DNA of 64,000 nt from Limnanthes douglasii subsp. nivea (GCA_036936605.1 JAUPFV010000005.1:79744885-79808884); one strand, 5' to 3'; counted from the first letter of the stretch, positions 1-12,871 are shown. The notes: generated by a model from the sequence alone, not told the origin. Translations and numbers: made by a program.

Positions 1-360
1 TGTTGAGAGTTATCAGATAATAAGCATAAGATAAAAAAGCACCAATAAATGCAGATCAAAGCATAATTAATATGTTTGAAGCCAGCCTGCAATGACCTAC
101 TAAAACCACAGGCACAGCTCAAATATGATCATCCAACAACTGTAAAGAAACATAAGGAACATGTATTATAACGATACAATACCAAAAAAGGAATTTGATG
201 AAAAAAGAATGTAAAATAAAAGTAACAAATCATAGCAAATTCCAAGAGACAAACGGACAATTGATTTCAGGTTTTCCTCAATAAACTTATGTCTAACTTC
301 TATATAGTTGATAACTGAATCGAGAAACAACACTACAACCAAGGAAGTCAAGATAAATAC

Positions 361-3300
361 CAGTGCATGGGCATCAACTGAAGTATATCCACGAAGCATT
401 TCCATAACATGCAGAGCATATTTTTGAAGTTCAGTATCTGGATGCGAATACTTCAGATGAGTGGCCTGCAAAATATAATATAATGACCAAGCAAATTTAT
501 AATGATTCCACTAATTACCTATGTAATACTGATTACTGAAGGACAAATTTAGATCTTAATATCAAGACGACGGAATTTGTAGTAATACATCAGGACATTG
601 GAAAAAGAAAACGGTTGGTAAGATTAGACTAGAGAACTGTTACGCAGCATGATCTGCCAAGAACTTACTACAGGGATTAAATAGGTTTACCACAACTTAA
701 CTCAAGTAGAAAACTATATGTCAGAACAAACGACATTCGAAGCAGCACATAAGCATCTCATGGTTTAACTGGTGTCCCATGGCTCTACGACTTAGTTCAC
801 AGCAATAAAAAAAAATCGAGAGTACAGGAAATAAGGTTTATCTACCTGTAAAAACGATACCCAAGATAAAGCTAATCCAATTCTTACATCCTTTGACCGG
901 GATCCAGATGCTGCAAATTCGAGCATAGTGAGAAGCAAGAGTAGTGATTCTCCCAAATAAGGGGAGAATAAAGGACCACAGTATTCAAGTGTATGAAATT
1001 ACAAGCCACGATATAGAAGCTCTCTTGATGATGCAGCATAGTTTTATTATGCCTATTATAGATATGAAAAGAAACTATAATTTCAAAAGAATTCTGCTTT
1101 CATTTATAGAGCCACAGATATCTTTTGAAGGCTTAGTTCTGCTTAAAACTGAGATATCATGTGTATTCACATGCCTGCGTGCATGCTTTAAGTATCTCCG
1201 CAAGCAGGAAACTGCATCAACCACTTATTTCACTTTCACCAGGTCCAAAAAATAGTTGTTGAATTACGACTCGTTGAGAAAAATGACTACAACCCGCTTT
1301 AGCAAATTCAATAAGCAATCAATGCTAACAATTTAAAATTGGAAGTTACAGGCTCGAAACATATAGCTAAGAGAATGTTGCAAAACTAATATCTTATTAT
1401 AAAAGTAGGGTAGAGATATATATACTAGAAGATACATGACGATGGCCTTAACTACCTTTGGATCAGACATTATTTTTGAATCTATAATTTTACCCATTAG
1501 TTTGCGACCATCTTATAAACACCTAATTTAACTTCTCAGTCAGTCAATGCCCTTCATTTCAAATCCTAAGGTAGTTAAAGTCATGGCCGGGCGTTGTAAT
1601 TGCTCATCTCAGAATTATCCGAACATTCGGTGAAAAGTCAATGCTTCTGTAGTATTATCATTTCACATGAAGACTCAATTCGCCCTCTTCATTAAGTACA
1701 GATAAGAAACAACTTAACATAGTCCTTACAAAATATTGTAACAAGTACAGACAAACAAGAAGCCCCAAATCAACTTAGGTACCCAAAGCATGGTGCCAGC
1801 TGAAGTAGCATCAGTCAGCCAAACAGAATGGGTCACAAAACCAAGGTTAATTAATGTAAGTGAACTAAACAATACCTTTTGTGAAGGGCAAAGTTAAATG
1901 TTTGTTTAAACCACCTTCTAGTTTCTTTGCTGGTGGGAAGGGGCCTTTACCCCTAGGCTGAACCTGAAAAAGAACAACCCTTGTTTAGCAACGATACCAC
2001 AAAACAGGTAACTTGACAAAAGTTGGTCCTTAGATATGTGTACCTGTGCATCAGGGTTCATTCCAAGAGCAAGCAATGAACCCAAAGCCTCAGCGAATGC
2101 ATCACGAACAGATGATACAGGATCCTCAAGTCCCTGGTTATATATACCAACAGGGACAAGGATTAAACTTTACAATTACGATTTTTGCACGCCAATAAGG
2201 AAACTTATTGAATAAGAAGAGTAGCAAGCAAAAGGTTATTTACCTTGACGCAATAAGAGGATAAACTATCAAGTTCTCCAACTCCGAGACCTGGCCCTCC
2301 AATGTTGGCAAAAGCTTGTAAACAACGTGCAGCAGCAATTCTAACAACAAACGATTTGTCCCCAATGCCAATTCTTGTGATGAGACGATATGCTTCACTA
2401 TATGCAGAAGCAATAGCATTACCACCAGCGCCTTCTAAAGCATTTTGAAGCATAAGAAGAGCTTGTTGTCTCACATATTCCTGAAATTTATATGACAAGA
2501 GTCATAAACCTCAGGTACAATACCAGAAGAATGAAACAAGCAGTGTAAGAAAGGACAAAAAAAGTTTATCATCATATCACGGTATTGACCAACTCAAGCG
2601 CAGAGATATTATGGTAAAGGTCGTTGTACTACTGCATGGTGTATCCTCTGTGCTTAGCTACGCTAATCTTTTTTTAATAAATTATTTCATACTTCTACAC
2701 TACAATTCTTTTCTATAAACATATATGTAATCATAAGTACAAGTAATACAAATAGATAAGGGTTCATTTGGTAAATCTTCTTTTTTGCATTTTTTCTTTG
2801 AAGTAAAAAGGATATTTGTTTGCTCTTTCTTTTTCTAACTTATAAGTAACTCAATATTTTTTTCAATTATAACTAAAAATGTAACCTCCAGCCTTAATTT
2901 TTTCTGTTATGTACATTGATTTTCAAACATATTTTGTTCCGCACGTTCTTGTTTTAAGTTTAAATTTTAACTTATAATAGTCTACCAAATAAAACCTTGA
3001 TCAGGTAGATGAGAAATAATCATTGTCTCAATGATCATAGCTAAATGACTCGTACGCCTAGGTAATGACATGAGATGTACTACTGCTTTAAAGCCATAAA
3101 TTTTACGAAGCAGCGTAAATCTGTTATGGAATTAAACAAAAAATGCAAGTTTATAAATATCAGTTATCAATTACAAATACAAATACCTCATTAAACTTCA
3201 TCAATTTTGTTGTAATAGTTGTTGTCTCCAGCAGACCTGAATTGAATTTTTTGCCAAAATAGCCATACAATGTTCCCAAACATTGTGCAGTACCTACAAT

Positions 3301-4421
3301 ATATATATCTCATGTACTCATAAACATGCTAATCAACTCAACTGACCTGAAAGTTTGAGTCATGAAATCAAGAAGCACAGTACAAATACTTCTCTATAAA
3401 ATCCTAACCATTGAGCTGAAATGACCAGAAAGTTTATTGAAGATACTAATTAGGAGCTACTGGGCATACTAAATCATTACAAATTATATAGGACCACTCA
3501 TGCATGCTAACCATGGCACCGAATTTAGTAGTAGTAGGCCATCACCAAACAGCTACAGAGCTGTTGTGCATCCAAGTTATGAAAAATTAAAAACTATGAA
3601 CCCAATGGTTTCGATAGTAGCAGTTGTGTCTTAAAAAAATAATTCTAATTTTGATACTCCCGAAACTTAGAAACTGTAATTTTGGCTGAATTTAATCTGC
3701 ACGTGAATCATAGACCATTTAATGAATGCAAATGCGAGTTTCTTTTTAACAATAACCAAATCCTGAATGTCCTCTTTGCACAAACAACTTTGAGCTAATT
3801 ATAGTGGTGCATGTGGAATTCTCAGAGGTGGTAAGCATAGATATAGTCAGGACTAACCCGCAAACTTTTGAGGTTCACTTCGGCGGACATCAGAAAGAAA
3901 CCCTTGAAGACTACTTGCTCTAGAGTAAATCGATATACTATCACCTTTTGATATTATCATTGCCATAGCAACAGAAGCCAAATGTCGTACAGGTCGCCTA
4001 GCACCCAGAGTAACTAAAGAATACAAGGCATCCTCGCATTTTCTTTGCCATAACAATATCGATTCCTGAAAATCCGTTTTTCACAGTAAGCACACACACT
4101 TCCCTATGATTACAAATAACAAGATGACTAAAACAGCAAAATAAAAATTTCACAATTTCAACAGCTCGCTAACAAATTTCAGGAAGAACTTTGGAGCAAT
4201 TCAATCAAATTTTACTCTGAACAACGATTCTGAGAGTATAGAAAGAGAGAGACCTTTGGCTCTTCTTCGATGGCGGTAATGAGATCGGAGAGGAGATCGA
4301 AACATAGGAGTGGATCGGGAGATTGTTGCGATGCCGATGAGACTATGGATTCCAGTTGGGCCACTAATACACCGAAACGGGAGAGAGGGACATTGTCTCT
4401 GACGAAGGTCTTCTTCGCCAT
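361..4421 (-). CDS. SWEETIE: SWEETIE-like HEAT-repeat protein (HEATR5 family), 5' part of gene
   Basis: This is the only host gene in the window. Eight coding exons read leftward: 4254-4421, 3858-4065, 3187-3293, 2244-2480, 2044-2133, 1876-1963, 846-910 and 361-465. Each is bounded by AG/GT sites and joins in frame. The start is the ATG at 4419-4421, opening MAKKTFVRDNVPLSRFG. The joined product resembles the N-terminus of Arabidopsis SWEETIE (At1g67140, HEATR5B-like), recognised from memory through stretches such as LLCFDLLSDLI, DALYSLVTLGARRPVRHLAS and YSEAYRLITR. The family consists of very large HEAT/ARM-repeat proteins; SWEETIE is linked genetically to sugar and trehalose metabolism and senescence, and animal HEATR5B to clathrin-adaptor trafficking. 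The roughly 350 residues seen are a small part of the protein, so the gene continues past the left edge. No frameshift or stop was seen in the exons, so it may be functional. The 846-910 exon is the smallest and least certain. Confidence 0.9.
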
Positions 4422-5200
4422 CTTTTACGATGGAGTATTCGCTGCTCGGCAACTTAGACCCAGTGATCAATAAAAAAAATTCTTTAATCTCCCGGACTGG
4501 AGACTGTAAAAATAAGAGAGGAGACAAACAAATTTGGCTTTTGTAATAAAAACGTTCTAAACAGGGTCAAGCTAAACGAGTCTTCGGTTCACCCAAAAAT
4601 AATAGTCTTTTCTACCATCCTATTTTTAATTTTAAAATTACGTCCTATACTTTACCAAATTTATAAATTTAGTTTTTTATTTACAAAATCTATAAATTTA
4701 GACTAATTTTTTAGATGTTGCCAACTCCACGGATCTTCACCAATAATTTTAAAATGAAATAAAACTAAGCGAAATAAAACGGATAGTGGAATGAATATTT
4801 CTCTCTTTTAATCCCCAAAATTTTATAATTTCATCTATTTTGTTTTACCAAAATATCTTTTTTCTAGTATATATGATGTTTTTTTCCTAAATATCATCCA
4901 ACCATTCTCAAGAACACCTCTTACTCTCTTATTTCTTTATATTATCTCTTCCTTCTTTTATCTCTAACAAAAATTCGGCGAGAGACCTCTTCATCATGCC
5001 AATATCTGACCACTTTTCGATAATCTAATCCTCCTCCGGGATTTTTATTGTAGTTGATTTTAGGTTTGTTGTTGTTGATTTGGGTTGATTTGTTGCAAAT
5101 TTGATGCGTAAGTGCTATGGTTTGAAAAATAAGGATGAATTTATATGTTTATGGTTGTTAAAATTAGGGTTTCATCCTCCTCGTCGGAATCGTGAGGAAG
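4422..5200. other. Upstream region of the SWEETIE-like gene, no ORF
   Basis: This stretch holds the presumed 5' UTR and promoter of the leftward gene, then AT-rich DNA. Read toward the gene there is a CT-rich stretch around 4495-4540, about 80-120 bp before the ATG, which fits a plant Y-patch and 5' leader. I see no clear TATA box. Transposon-derived coding remains begin about 0.8 kb upstream of the start codon. Confidence 0.4.
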
Positions 5201-6091
5201 ATGGCCAGCCAGCACAGTTGGTGGACAGCACCTGCACCACAGGTGCGTGGTTGATTTTTGCGAAATAAATTTAAGTATTTTTCGAAAATTTGCCGATTGT
5301 TTTAATTTTTTGACATATTAACCTAATTTTTTGTGTTTATTTAGCTATTAGGATTTCTTTGTTATATAATTTAGTTATTAAGAAATGCTTTCGTGTTTAT
5401 TTCAGTATGCGGACGGACAGCAGGAGGTCTAAAGTTGTGCACCCTAAGAAAAATATTTCCATCGTCAAATTTTTTGAAGCAGAAATGGTACGCGAAAATC
5501 ATGGAAGAATGAACACAAAAAAATAAGTTGATGAACACACTTGATGTGGATGAAAAGCGTAGACATCAATATCATTACAGGTTTCTCGTAGTTGGTAGGA
5601 TATTAAGTGTGGTTATGGCCCCGAGAGATGAGATATATGTGTTATATGTGGGGTTGTTAGGACTCATTGTTAATGAGGTATGTAGAGAGTTGGATTTCAC
5701 ATAGGAAGTGGGGTTCAAACTGAAATGGCTTCGCGAAATATTTACTGAATATTGCTTTCTCCACTTGACCGGCCACGAGACTACCCATCACGTATCACGA
5801 GCATATCTTTTTTTATTTAGGTGCATCATATTCAATGATATTAGTCAGAAAAGCATGACATGTGACTATCTTTATGGTTTGGAGAACATGGATTATGGGT
5901 TTTGGGATATAGCTTGGAGGACTAATGTGTTGGCTTTCCTTTTCCGTACTTTAGGGGGTGCTTCAAAATCTTCAAAGCGGAAAATGTACGATTATCATAA
6001 CCAAGTTAGATTGTTGAATATACGATCACTTTCCGGCTTTAAAATCTTCACAAAACCCAACTTATGTCTTGAGGAACCCAAGGATTGCTAG
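5201..6091 (+). pseudogene. Plant mobile domain (PMD) remnant, copy 1
   Basis: This is a decayed coding region related to the plant mobile domain of MAIN/MAIL proteins and of PMD genes carried by transposons. The clearest part is 5708-6091, with KLKWLREIF, SRAYLFLF and a WxxxxLAFLFRTLGGASKSS block that matches the PMD core pattern (LxWL, RAYLL, LAFLYRxLCxAS). Upstream, an ATG at 5201 and a GT at 5243 with an AG ending at 5405 could be exon 1 and an intron, but the joined frame meets a stop after eight codons. Stops at 5704 and elsewhere show it is dead. A MULE transposase remnant on the opposite strand follows directly, so it was probably part of a MULE that carried a PMD gene. The domain call is fairly firm; the exon proposal is weak. 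Confidence 0.55.
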
Positions 6092-6271
6092 TTGGTTACC
6101 TAGGAGAATGGTGGGAGGAAACGTGCGTCTCAAATCCTTAGTATGTGCACTTATTACAAATCAAAAGGAAAAAGATGTAAAAAACAAAAATAATACTTAG
6201 TATATCCTTTACAATTTTTTGAATGTTTTATTTACCTTACTTTTATTAATAACGTGTTTTACTATTTTGTT

Positions 6272-7790
6272 TTACATGTCATGTTTTAGCTGTACGAGCA
6301 CGTGAGAGCTTAGTTTAACTGACATCCCAATGTCATCAGATTTCTCTTGATCTTTAACACTTTCTAATTCAATAAGAAATAGTTCTAAAGCAGTGTTAGA
6401 GACCTTACATTTGATTTGGTCAAACACTTCACCTCCAAATTTATGTTGTGCTGTATAACAACTTTTTTCAAGTGAGGATCTAATTACATAATATTGGAGT
6501 TCAACAAGTGAATGCACCATGCTCCAAAATATCTCAAAATTTAGCTTGCTCGTACGTATATAATGTTTTAGGTTAGAATGAACGCTTTTCACCCGGTTAG
6601 TTGTGTTATGTTCTAAATGCATGAACTTGTTGGTTTTCCAAACAATAAATTTATCGGTGTATAGGTCAAGCCAAAACTTTTCAGTTTATTTGATTGTTTG
6701 ATGATAGTTTTTGTAGCTGCATCTCAATCCTAGCGTGATCAAATTCAACTTCTGATGTCGCATACACTATTTTTTCCATGCAGGCATAAATAAATATGAA
6801 ATTTTTCTAATTAAAGTACTTATTCTTATTCCCTGAATGATTTGGTTTATGTTCCATTGATATAGCATGTGTGTTATTTTCGAGAACACAAATTCTAGAG
6901 CATTCATCAACTCCAAGTATTTGTCTGTCAAAATCACGTACGATTCTTCAATGTCGTTAGATACAATCAAAGATTTCAAACAATCTAATACCAATTTGAG
7001 ATTGTTTGATTTTTCATAGGATATAAACATAAAAGCAACATAATAAGTTAAACTAATAGATGTCACACCTACGATCTCAAACAACGACATCGCATACTGT
7101 ATTATCTTGTAAGTACTATCTATTGTCTATATTATTGGAAGTGTATATAAAAAATATACACAAACTGGGTGTGAAATTAATATATTAATAATCATTCAAG
7201 TTTTATCTTCGCTAGATTTACGCCATTTGAAATAATTATGTCTTTTGAGCTCTCCTAACAAGTATTACAACTATGACAGATAGGTTTTCTCCAACATTCG
7301 GATTTTTTACATAGAGTTGTAGATTATGCGCATGAAAGAAACATTATCTTAGTTTAACTTTTATTAACTCCGTTCAAAATTTCTATAGGACAAGTCCCCA
7401 TGAAGGTGAAACATTCTACAAATTCCAACTCTTTTTTTTCATTTAAACATCGTGTATAAATGACCTTCTAAGTGTTTAAAATTTGGATAGTTGTGAATGT
7501 CGAATATAACTTCTAGCGACCATTGATCCGGAGTTTCATGGTGCCTTTAAGCTTGAAGCGACAACCACATTTTTGTGTTCACGTCGACTTTCTTTTCAGA
7601 TCTTTTTTGAGTACCGTCAAAAATATCTTCCTGATCTCTCGTATTCAAATAATATTTGAGGATTATTTCTACTATTTATTTTATCGCGACGTTGTATGTT
7701 GATAACCAAACCTTTTTATGTACCTGTCTTCTTAACCCACTCAACCAATCTGTCTTATGTATTACACTCGATTTTGAAAAAATACATGAG
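6272..7790 (-). pseudogene. FAR1/FHY3-like MULE transposase remnant, copy 1
   Basis: Reading leftward, remnants of a FAR1-type Mutator-like transposase appear in family order. A FAR1 zinc-finger-like N-terminus lies at about 7400-7790 (RLVEWVKKTGT, then IHNYPNFKHLEGH). The MULE transposase domain is at 6767-7120, with DSTYK, LFEIVGVTS and an ILTDKYLELMNAL strand that should carry a catalytic Asp. The segment after the catalytic core is at 6272-6680 (WLDLYTDKFI, EHNTTNRVKSVHSNLK). Stops and frameshifts separate the pieces. No SWIM finger was found at the C-terminus, so the 3' end is missing or diverged. It converges with the PMD remnant at 5201-6091, the same arrangement seen at 10.4-12.9 kb. 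No terminal inverted repeats were identified. Confidence 0.7.
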
Positions 7791-9299
7791 TGTAGTTAGT
7801 GCTGAAATGTTCAGTTTATCCATCTGTAGCATCCGCGCCTTGTAAAATATCGAAAGTAAAATAGCAAATCAAACTAAATAAGTAAACAAAAACTACTAAA
7901 GCTAGTGGAAATAAGAGCTCGAACCCGTGGTTCACTTCTTAGGTACGATTGTTTTAAGGTCATACACAACTGGCTCAAGGTACTAGAATCAGTGCTGCGT
8001 AGGTGCACCATCGTCGAATAATTTTTTTTAAAAAAAAACTTACCTTTTTTACGATTGTAGCTCCTCATCTGGCGACCATAACTCCTTCATGGAAATTTCA
8101 TCCTCCGGTTTAATCATGTTTTAGGTTGTATTTTTACGAATGTTTGAAAATTTTTAAAGAACAAGCTTCAATGTTGAAGAACTGTTTAAAATTTTATTGT
8201 AAAACTACTAAAATTTTAAAAGAACAAGTTTAACTTTAGAAGAAGAATTTGTTGTTTTTTATGGGGTTACTAATTTGGGTTGTATTTGAATTTAGGTGAG
8301 AATATGATATACTTAGTGTTAATTATTTTCTTTAATGACAGTTTTGTAAATAAATCAAACTTATGGGTAAATTTTGATCATTTTGGATATCGTTGTAAGC
8401 ATATCATTAGCGATATGATAATATTTGAAGGGAATTTTGGACAGATCGAATAAAAGTGAATGGATGAACAGTAGCTTGAGTGGAACAATGACTCAGCTAT
8501 GTGTCTAGTAGGTCATTTATTGGACTTGGGGGCTCATATGAATGACCCGACTACAAGGTCCGACCTGCACGACCTATAGGTCAGAGAAAAACACTATAAA
8601 TACATCAACCAACATCATTAATAGAGTTAGACTTTTTTCTATAGTCATTAAATATAAGCACACACCTCATTTCTCTCAAACCCCTTACAAAAATAGTTAA
8701 TATCCATCAGCTAAAGTTTTTCTCATATTTACCCTTAATCGAGATTTTACCATCACCGAATTTGGTGTTCAAAAAGTCAAACATGGGTTAAAACTATATT
8801 TTAAGAGGGTTTATATCATGGAAATTTAATAGAAAAATACCGATAAAATTGTTTATTTAAACATCACTCGTCATTTTATAAAAAAACTTAAATTTTAAAA
8901 CTTTTAAATTTTTAAAATAAATTTTGGATCAATTTTTTATTTTAAAGTTTTTTTTCAAATTCAAAATATAAAATTATTTATTACATATTTTTTGTGTACA
9001 CAATATTAAATTAAAATAAAAGTGTTCATATAAGTACCTAAGGCATACCCCGATCATATACAATCGATGAAAGGATAGTCGATAAGAACATATAAAACAT
9101 CTAAAAGACAAATAGGAGTACATAAATAAAAACAAGAGAATAAAACTACTCTAAGAGCAACAAAACAAAGTAAACAAGTGAGTCATCAGACAACAGATCC
9201 AATGGTAGCCAATAACCATGGAGAGCAACGAGCAAAACCGAAAGAGAAGAGAGGATATGTAAGACAATAAAGATAAGTAAGTAAGAAAAAATGGGGAAC
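7791..9299. other. AT-rich intergenic DNA without a supported gene
   Basis: No coding match was found on either strand. A short ORF at 7874-8068 (-) is unlike any protein I know and lies in low-complexity AT-rich sequence. The one structured part is a possible solo LTR, listed separately. Confidence 0.4.
8452..8765 (+). repeat. Possible solo LTR fragment
   Basis: This AT-poorer island contains a CTATAAATACATCAACC box at about 8595-8612, then an ATTAATAGAG stretch, a CA-rich and CT-rich leader and an ACCATCACC end. The order (GC-richer part, TATAAATAC, leader, CACC) resembles the LTRs of the A elements in this window, for example TATAAATAC followed by ATTAATGAG at 23,614-23,650. No TG start, target duplication or internal region was found, so this is only a candidate. 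Confidence 0.25.
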
Positions 9300-9450
9300 T
9301 ACATAAGCCAGCAGATCTTGGTGTCTTCGAATATGAACCGAAGATCAGAAAAGATCCAGTTAGACACCCAAAAGGTAGTGACCGGGGGTAACCAAAAACT
9401 CGTGCATTCCTCTCGTGCCATATAAGGTAAATAACCCCACCAAAACAACT
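9300..9450 (-). pseudogene. Possible LINE 3' coding fragment
   Basis: Reading leftward from about 9446, one frame gives a VIYLIWHERNARVFG-like string. It resembles the zf-RVT-linked W(K/R)ERNxRxF motif near the C-terminus of plant L1-type reverse transcriptases. The match is short (under 25 codons) and is followed by a frameshift, so the call rests on a single motif. Confidence 0.3.
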
Positions 9451-10390
9451 ACGTCACATATGATGGTTTCGATAATGAGACCAATTTAATGCCAAACTCT
9501 TACATTTCAAAATTGTTTTTTATATTTATTATGATATTTTGAAATTTTTATTTTTTAGACTACAAAATTAATTTTTAAATTTGTACTTAAATTTTTTAAA
9601 ACTGTTTTGAACAATGTTAATTCATTCTTAAATTTTATTTACTAGTTAATCTAATTTTAATATATTATTATATAGTTATAATTTATGAGTTTGGTTGGAT
9701 ATTTTCACAAATTGAAAATTAGGGTTCTTTAATTTGTTCTTAGGTTCTCAACTAATCAAATTTATACCTAAAAAGTTAAAATCAGATAAATTTACGTTGA
9801 TTTCCCCTCCCTCCATCCCCCATGGTTGTAATTTGTGTAATTTATAATCAAATATCCTCAAAGTTATTGTATTTTAATGTTTAATTATTTAATGTAACAT
9901 GATGCCACCGATGATTTTTTTTTAAATAGTTTATAGAGGCTTATATTCGCGATAGTTAGAGCTTGAACCACTTAAACAGAATAAACCATACCAATATAAG
10001 AAGAGGTCGAAAAAAGTATACCAATGAAAATGATGAAGAGAGGATGTATGGATCATTCACCATCATCAAATCATCTTTATAGCTAGAGCCAATGCCAAAA
10101 ACGAAACTTTTAATAGTGGAGGTGGAGTAGTCGGTTGAGGATCGATCAAGCATAACCCACAAGGAAATCTTGGATTTCGTAAGAACTTTCTTTCATATTT
10201 TGAGAGAATATAAAGAATACTTAAATCACACAGTATTATACGTCTATCACGTAATATTTGAATGAGTTTTTTAATGAATAGTTAGTATATTATGTTTTTT
10301 TTTAAACAATATATGTTTTTAGTATGAGAAAGAATTGTGTACAATTTTTGGTTTTACACCGTGCACGTTTTGCTATTAAGTTGAGAGTTG
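9451..10390. other. AT-rich intergenic DNA, no gene seen
   Basis: This is strongly AT-rich, with short A/T homopolymers. A 68-codon ORF at 9956-10162 (-) has a hydrophobic tail but no recognisable domain and is probably chance. Confidence 0.4.
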
Positions 10391-10399
10391 AGATCAACC

Positions 10400-11605
10400 A
10401 ACTGTCAAGGAAGCATCCAACTACATTATAATTGGGCTAATGTTTGATACATTACATCGTTGGCACCCAAATACCCATTAGAAGATGTATTCATGGAAAG
10501 ATGACATATTGGGACCACCGACTTATTTCTCTTTTAGAGAGATGAAAATTACGTTGGATAATATGGCCAACATGATAGGTTTACCGGTGAGTGGACGAGT
10601 TGTTGACCTAAGAGACAATATATACCAAGACGTACATGCTATAATGGTTGCTTGGTATCCTAATTACGGTACCCATAGCGAATATCAACTTTAACAAAGG
10701 GTTAAGGATTCATGGTTGAAAAATAATTTTCATTTCCCTTTGTTTTCTTCGAGAAGATTAGGATGGCGATAAATATTGACTAGATTTATTCCATCAAACA
10801 CTTCAATGCATTTGATCAATATGTGTAAGGGATACACATTTTAGCAAACTTGTTTAATATCTTACATTCAGCTTCCAAACACGGTATACAGAATATGAAA
10901 GGATTTAATGTATTGGTTGAGTATTGGATATATGACAATTTCAAACTTTCCAACCAGAACATTATTATGGTTGCCAAGTACATATGTCGCATATTGATAC
11001 TTGACTACAAAGCCACTTTGTATAGCCCAAAATTGTTATGATGCACATATGCAGATAAAACGACTCGCAGTCGACCATTTAAAGATTCGTACAGTACATT
11101 TATTTAATTTTTTTTATTTATATTAATTTTGTATCGAATATTTCCTAACATTTATGTTCTTATTATTGTAAGTTTATTTCAAATTGTATGATTATATGTA
11201 GACTCGTAACAATTGGGCTCTGTAGTTTGGCAATTTTGTAATATGCAACCCGTGGCACATCGACATGTGAAGAAAGTTGGTATGAGAGAGAATGTCATGT
11301 TTGTGCGTTGGAATGATACATTATGGATGATTTGTGAGTCTAACCTTTTATTGATGATGGAGAAAGGTTCATTAGTGTTCAAAGGTTTTGACCTACATAT
11401 TACGGATGTAGACTACAATAGTCGGTTTTCTCAAACTTTTTGGTATGTTTTAACTTTGATTATGATTGAGGAAGAGCCAATAGTTCAACTAGTATACGTG
11501 ATGCGTGAAGATAGCTTACATCTGATGTATAAGATAGTGGTCTCGGACTATGGGACGCTAAAAAAAGCTATGATTTTACGGCGAATATGTAGACGAATCC
11601 AATAG
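10400..11605 (+). pseudogene. Plant mobile domain (PMD) remnant, copy 2
   Basis: PMD motifs occur in order across several frames. RWHPNTH is at about 10,460, and FREMKITLDNMANMIGLPVSGR at 10,530-10,600 is the hallmark PMD block (GExxITLxDVAxxLGLP). VKDSWLKNNF follows near 10,705, then a LANLFNILHSASKHG block at 10,840-10,890 that matches LAxLYRxLxxAS. A C-terminal PMD-like part lies at 11,213-11,605, with VVWQF near its start. Stops near 10,475 and 10,692 plus frame changes make it a pseudogene. It is better preserved at the N-terminus than copy 1. A MULE remnant on the opposite strand lies beyond its 3' end, repeating the copy 1 layout. Confidence 0.6.
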
Positions 11606-11672
11606 AGATATATTAACACGATCCTGATATGCGACGAATATGTAGACGAATCCAATAGAGATATATTAACAA
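11582..11672 (+). repeat. Partial tandem duplication, about 37 bp, spaced 53 bp
   Basis: The string beginning CGAATATGTAGACGAATCC starts at 11,582 and again at 11,635, and both copies run on through ATAGAGATATATTAACA. It covers the end of the PMD reading frame, and the second copy is outside the ORF. A local slippage or replication duplication is the simplest explanation. Confidence 0.85.
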
Positions 11673-11950
11673 ATATATTACTTGTATTGATTTTTTTTAT
11701 TTATATTTTATTTCATGTATTCATGTGTATTTAATGTAGATATTTTAGTTGATTCTATATTTCAAAATTACATATATTTTTATCAAACACACCAATAAAT
11801 AAATAAAATGCAAATAATATATAATATGCACAAAAAAATAAAAACAAATGCAAATAATACACAATATATTCAATCAGTATCTAAAAAATAATATATTCAT
11901 AATAAGATAAAAAAAATCTACATCTGAAATTAGTATTGTTTTTTAGTTTC

Positions 11951-12206
11951 CAACTAATTTTGACCCACCCGATCGAAATTAGTTGCATTTGGTAAATTTA
12001 ATTGGTAAAAAAATTTGACGAACGCGGATACATTTACAAAAAAACATATTTCAACCTGGTGGGTTGAAAATGAAGGAAAACCTTATGTTACTTCAGAGGG
12101 CAAAAATTTGAAATACATCTGATTTCGATATGCTAAGTCGAAATCATTTGTTTTACTCGAATGCAACTTATTTTGACCTACGGAGTCGAAATCAATTGCA
12201 TTTGGT
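11951..12206. repeat. Two 43-bp direct repeats in non-coding DNA
   Basis: Segments 11,951-11,993 and 12,164-12,206 are both 43 bp and share the pattern CAACT(A/T)ATTTTGACC, a TCGAAAT core and TTGCATTTGGT. The first copy is also an imperfect palindrome (AACTAATTT ... AAATTAGTT). They sit between the PMD remnant and the MULE remnant, so they may belong to that element's non-coding part. No function is known. Confidence 0.6.
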
Positions 12207-12439
12207 TAGACATGTTGTTATATAATTGTGGAGCTTATTGGAAAAACACAAAGTCGTCAACTGGTGTACAAAACATTGCACCTAGTGAATGTACATTTGA
12301 TTTCGTTATACTTTTTTTTAACAATATTTTAGTTTTCTTATGTTTTCAAATAACAAATAATGATTATTATCTCAAAACAAATAAAATTCAAACATACTCG
12401 TATCAATATAACACTTTAATGTTGAATTATTGATCTACA

Positions 12440-12870
12440 CCCCTTAAATGGTCGGGCTTCTAAAATGCATGAATATGTTAGGTTTTCACTGACAAACTTA
12501 TCACTATACAAAAACAACCTAGAGAAGTCGGTGTATTTGATAGCTTGAGGATATTTTTTAAACTCAAGTTTCATTTGAGTTTAATTGTTTCCAAATTTAC
12601 GTGTGGTCTCCGAATATAATATTTTACTTCACAAACCCATAAATCAATCAATAATGTCTTTCTCCCTCATGTACTTACTCGTATTCAAATAATTCTCTTT
12701 TTAATGTGTCATTAACATGACATATATGTTATAGTTTGATAAAATTGTTCGTTAGAAGGATCAAAAGTAAATCTTTATCTATCAAAACCATGGTCCGTTA
12801 TTCAATCGAGTCATCTTTATCCATGAGTGTATATATCTAATACCCACTTGAAATTTCTAATTTTCGAACT
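12440..12870 (-). pseudogene. FAR1-like MULE transposase fragment, copy 2
   Basis: Reading leftward, a FEYE-like FAR1 N-terminal piece (about 12,680-12,720) is followed near 12,500-12,530 by LYSDKFVSENL. The second part lines up with WLDLYTDKFIVWKTN of the remnant at 6272-7790. The transposase core between them is missing, so this is an internally deleted relative of copy 1. It converges with the PMD remnant at 10,400-11,605, which supports a shared PMD-MULE ancestor. Both matches are short. Confidence 0.45.
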
Positions 12871-12871
12871 G

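Noticed and set aside
944..1255. 103-codon ORF on +
   Set aside because: Lies in the intron between exons 1,876-1,963 and 846-910 of the SWEETIE-like gene, on the opposite strand; composition and lack of motifs fit chance.
7900..7990. tRNA-like B-box string (TCGAACCC) suggesting a SINE or tRNA
   Set aside because: No A box at proper spacing, no cloverleaf and no repeat copy elsewhere in the window.
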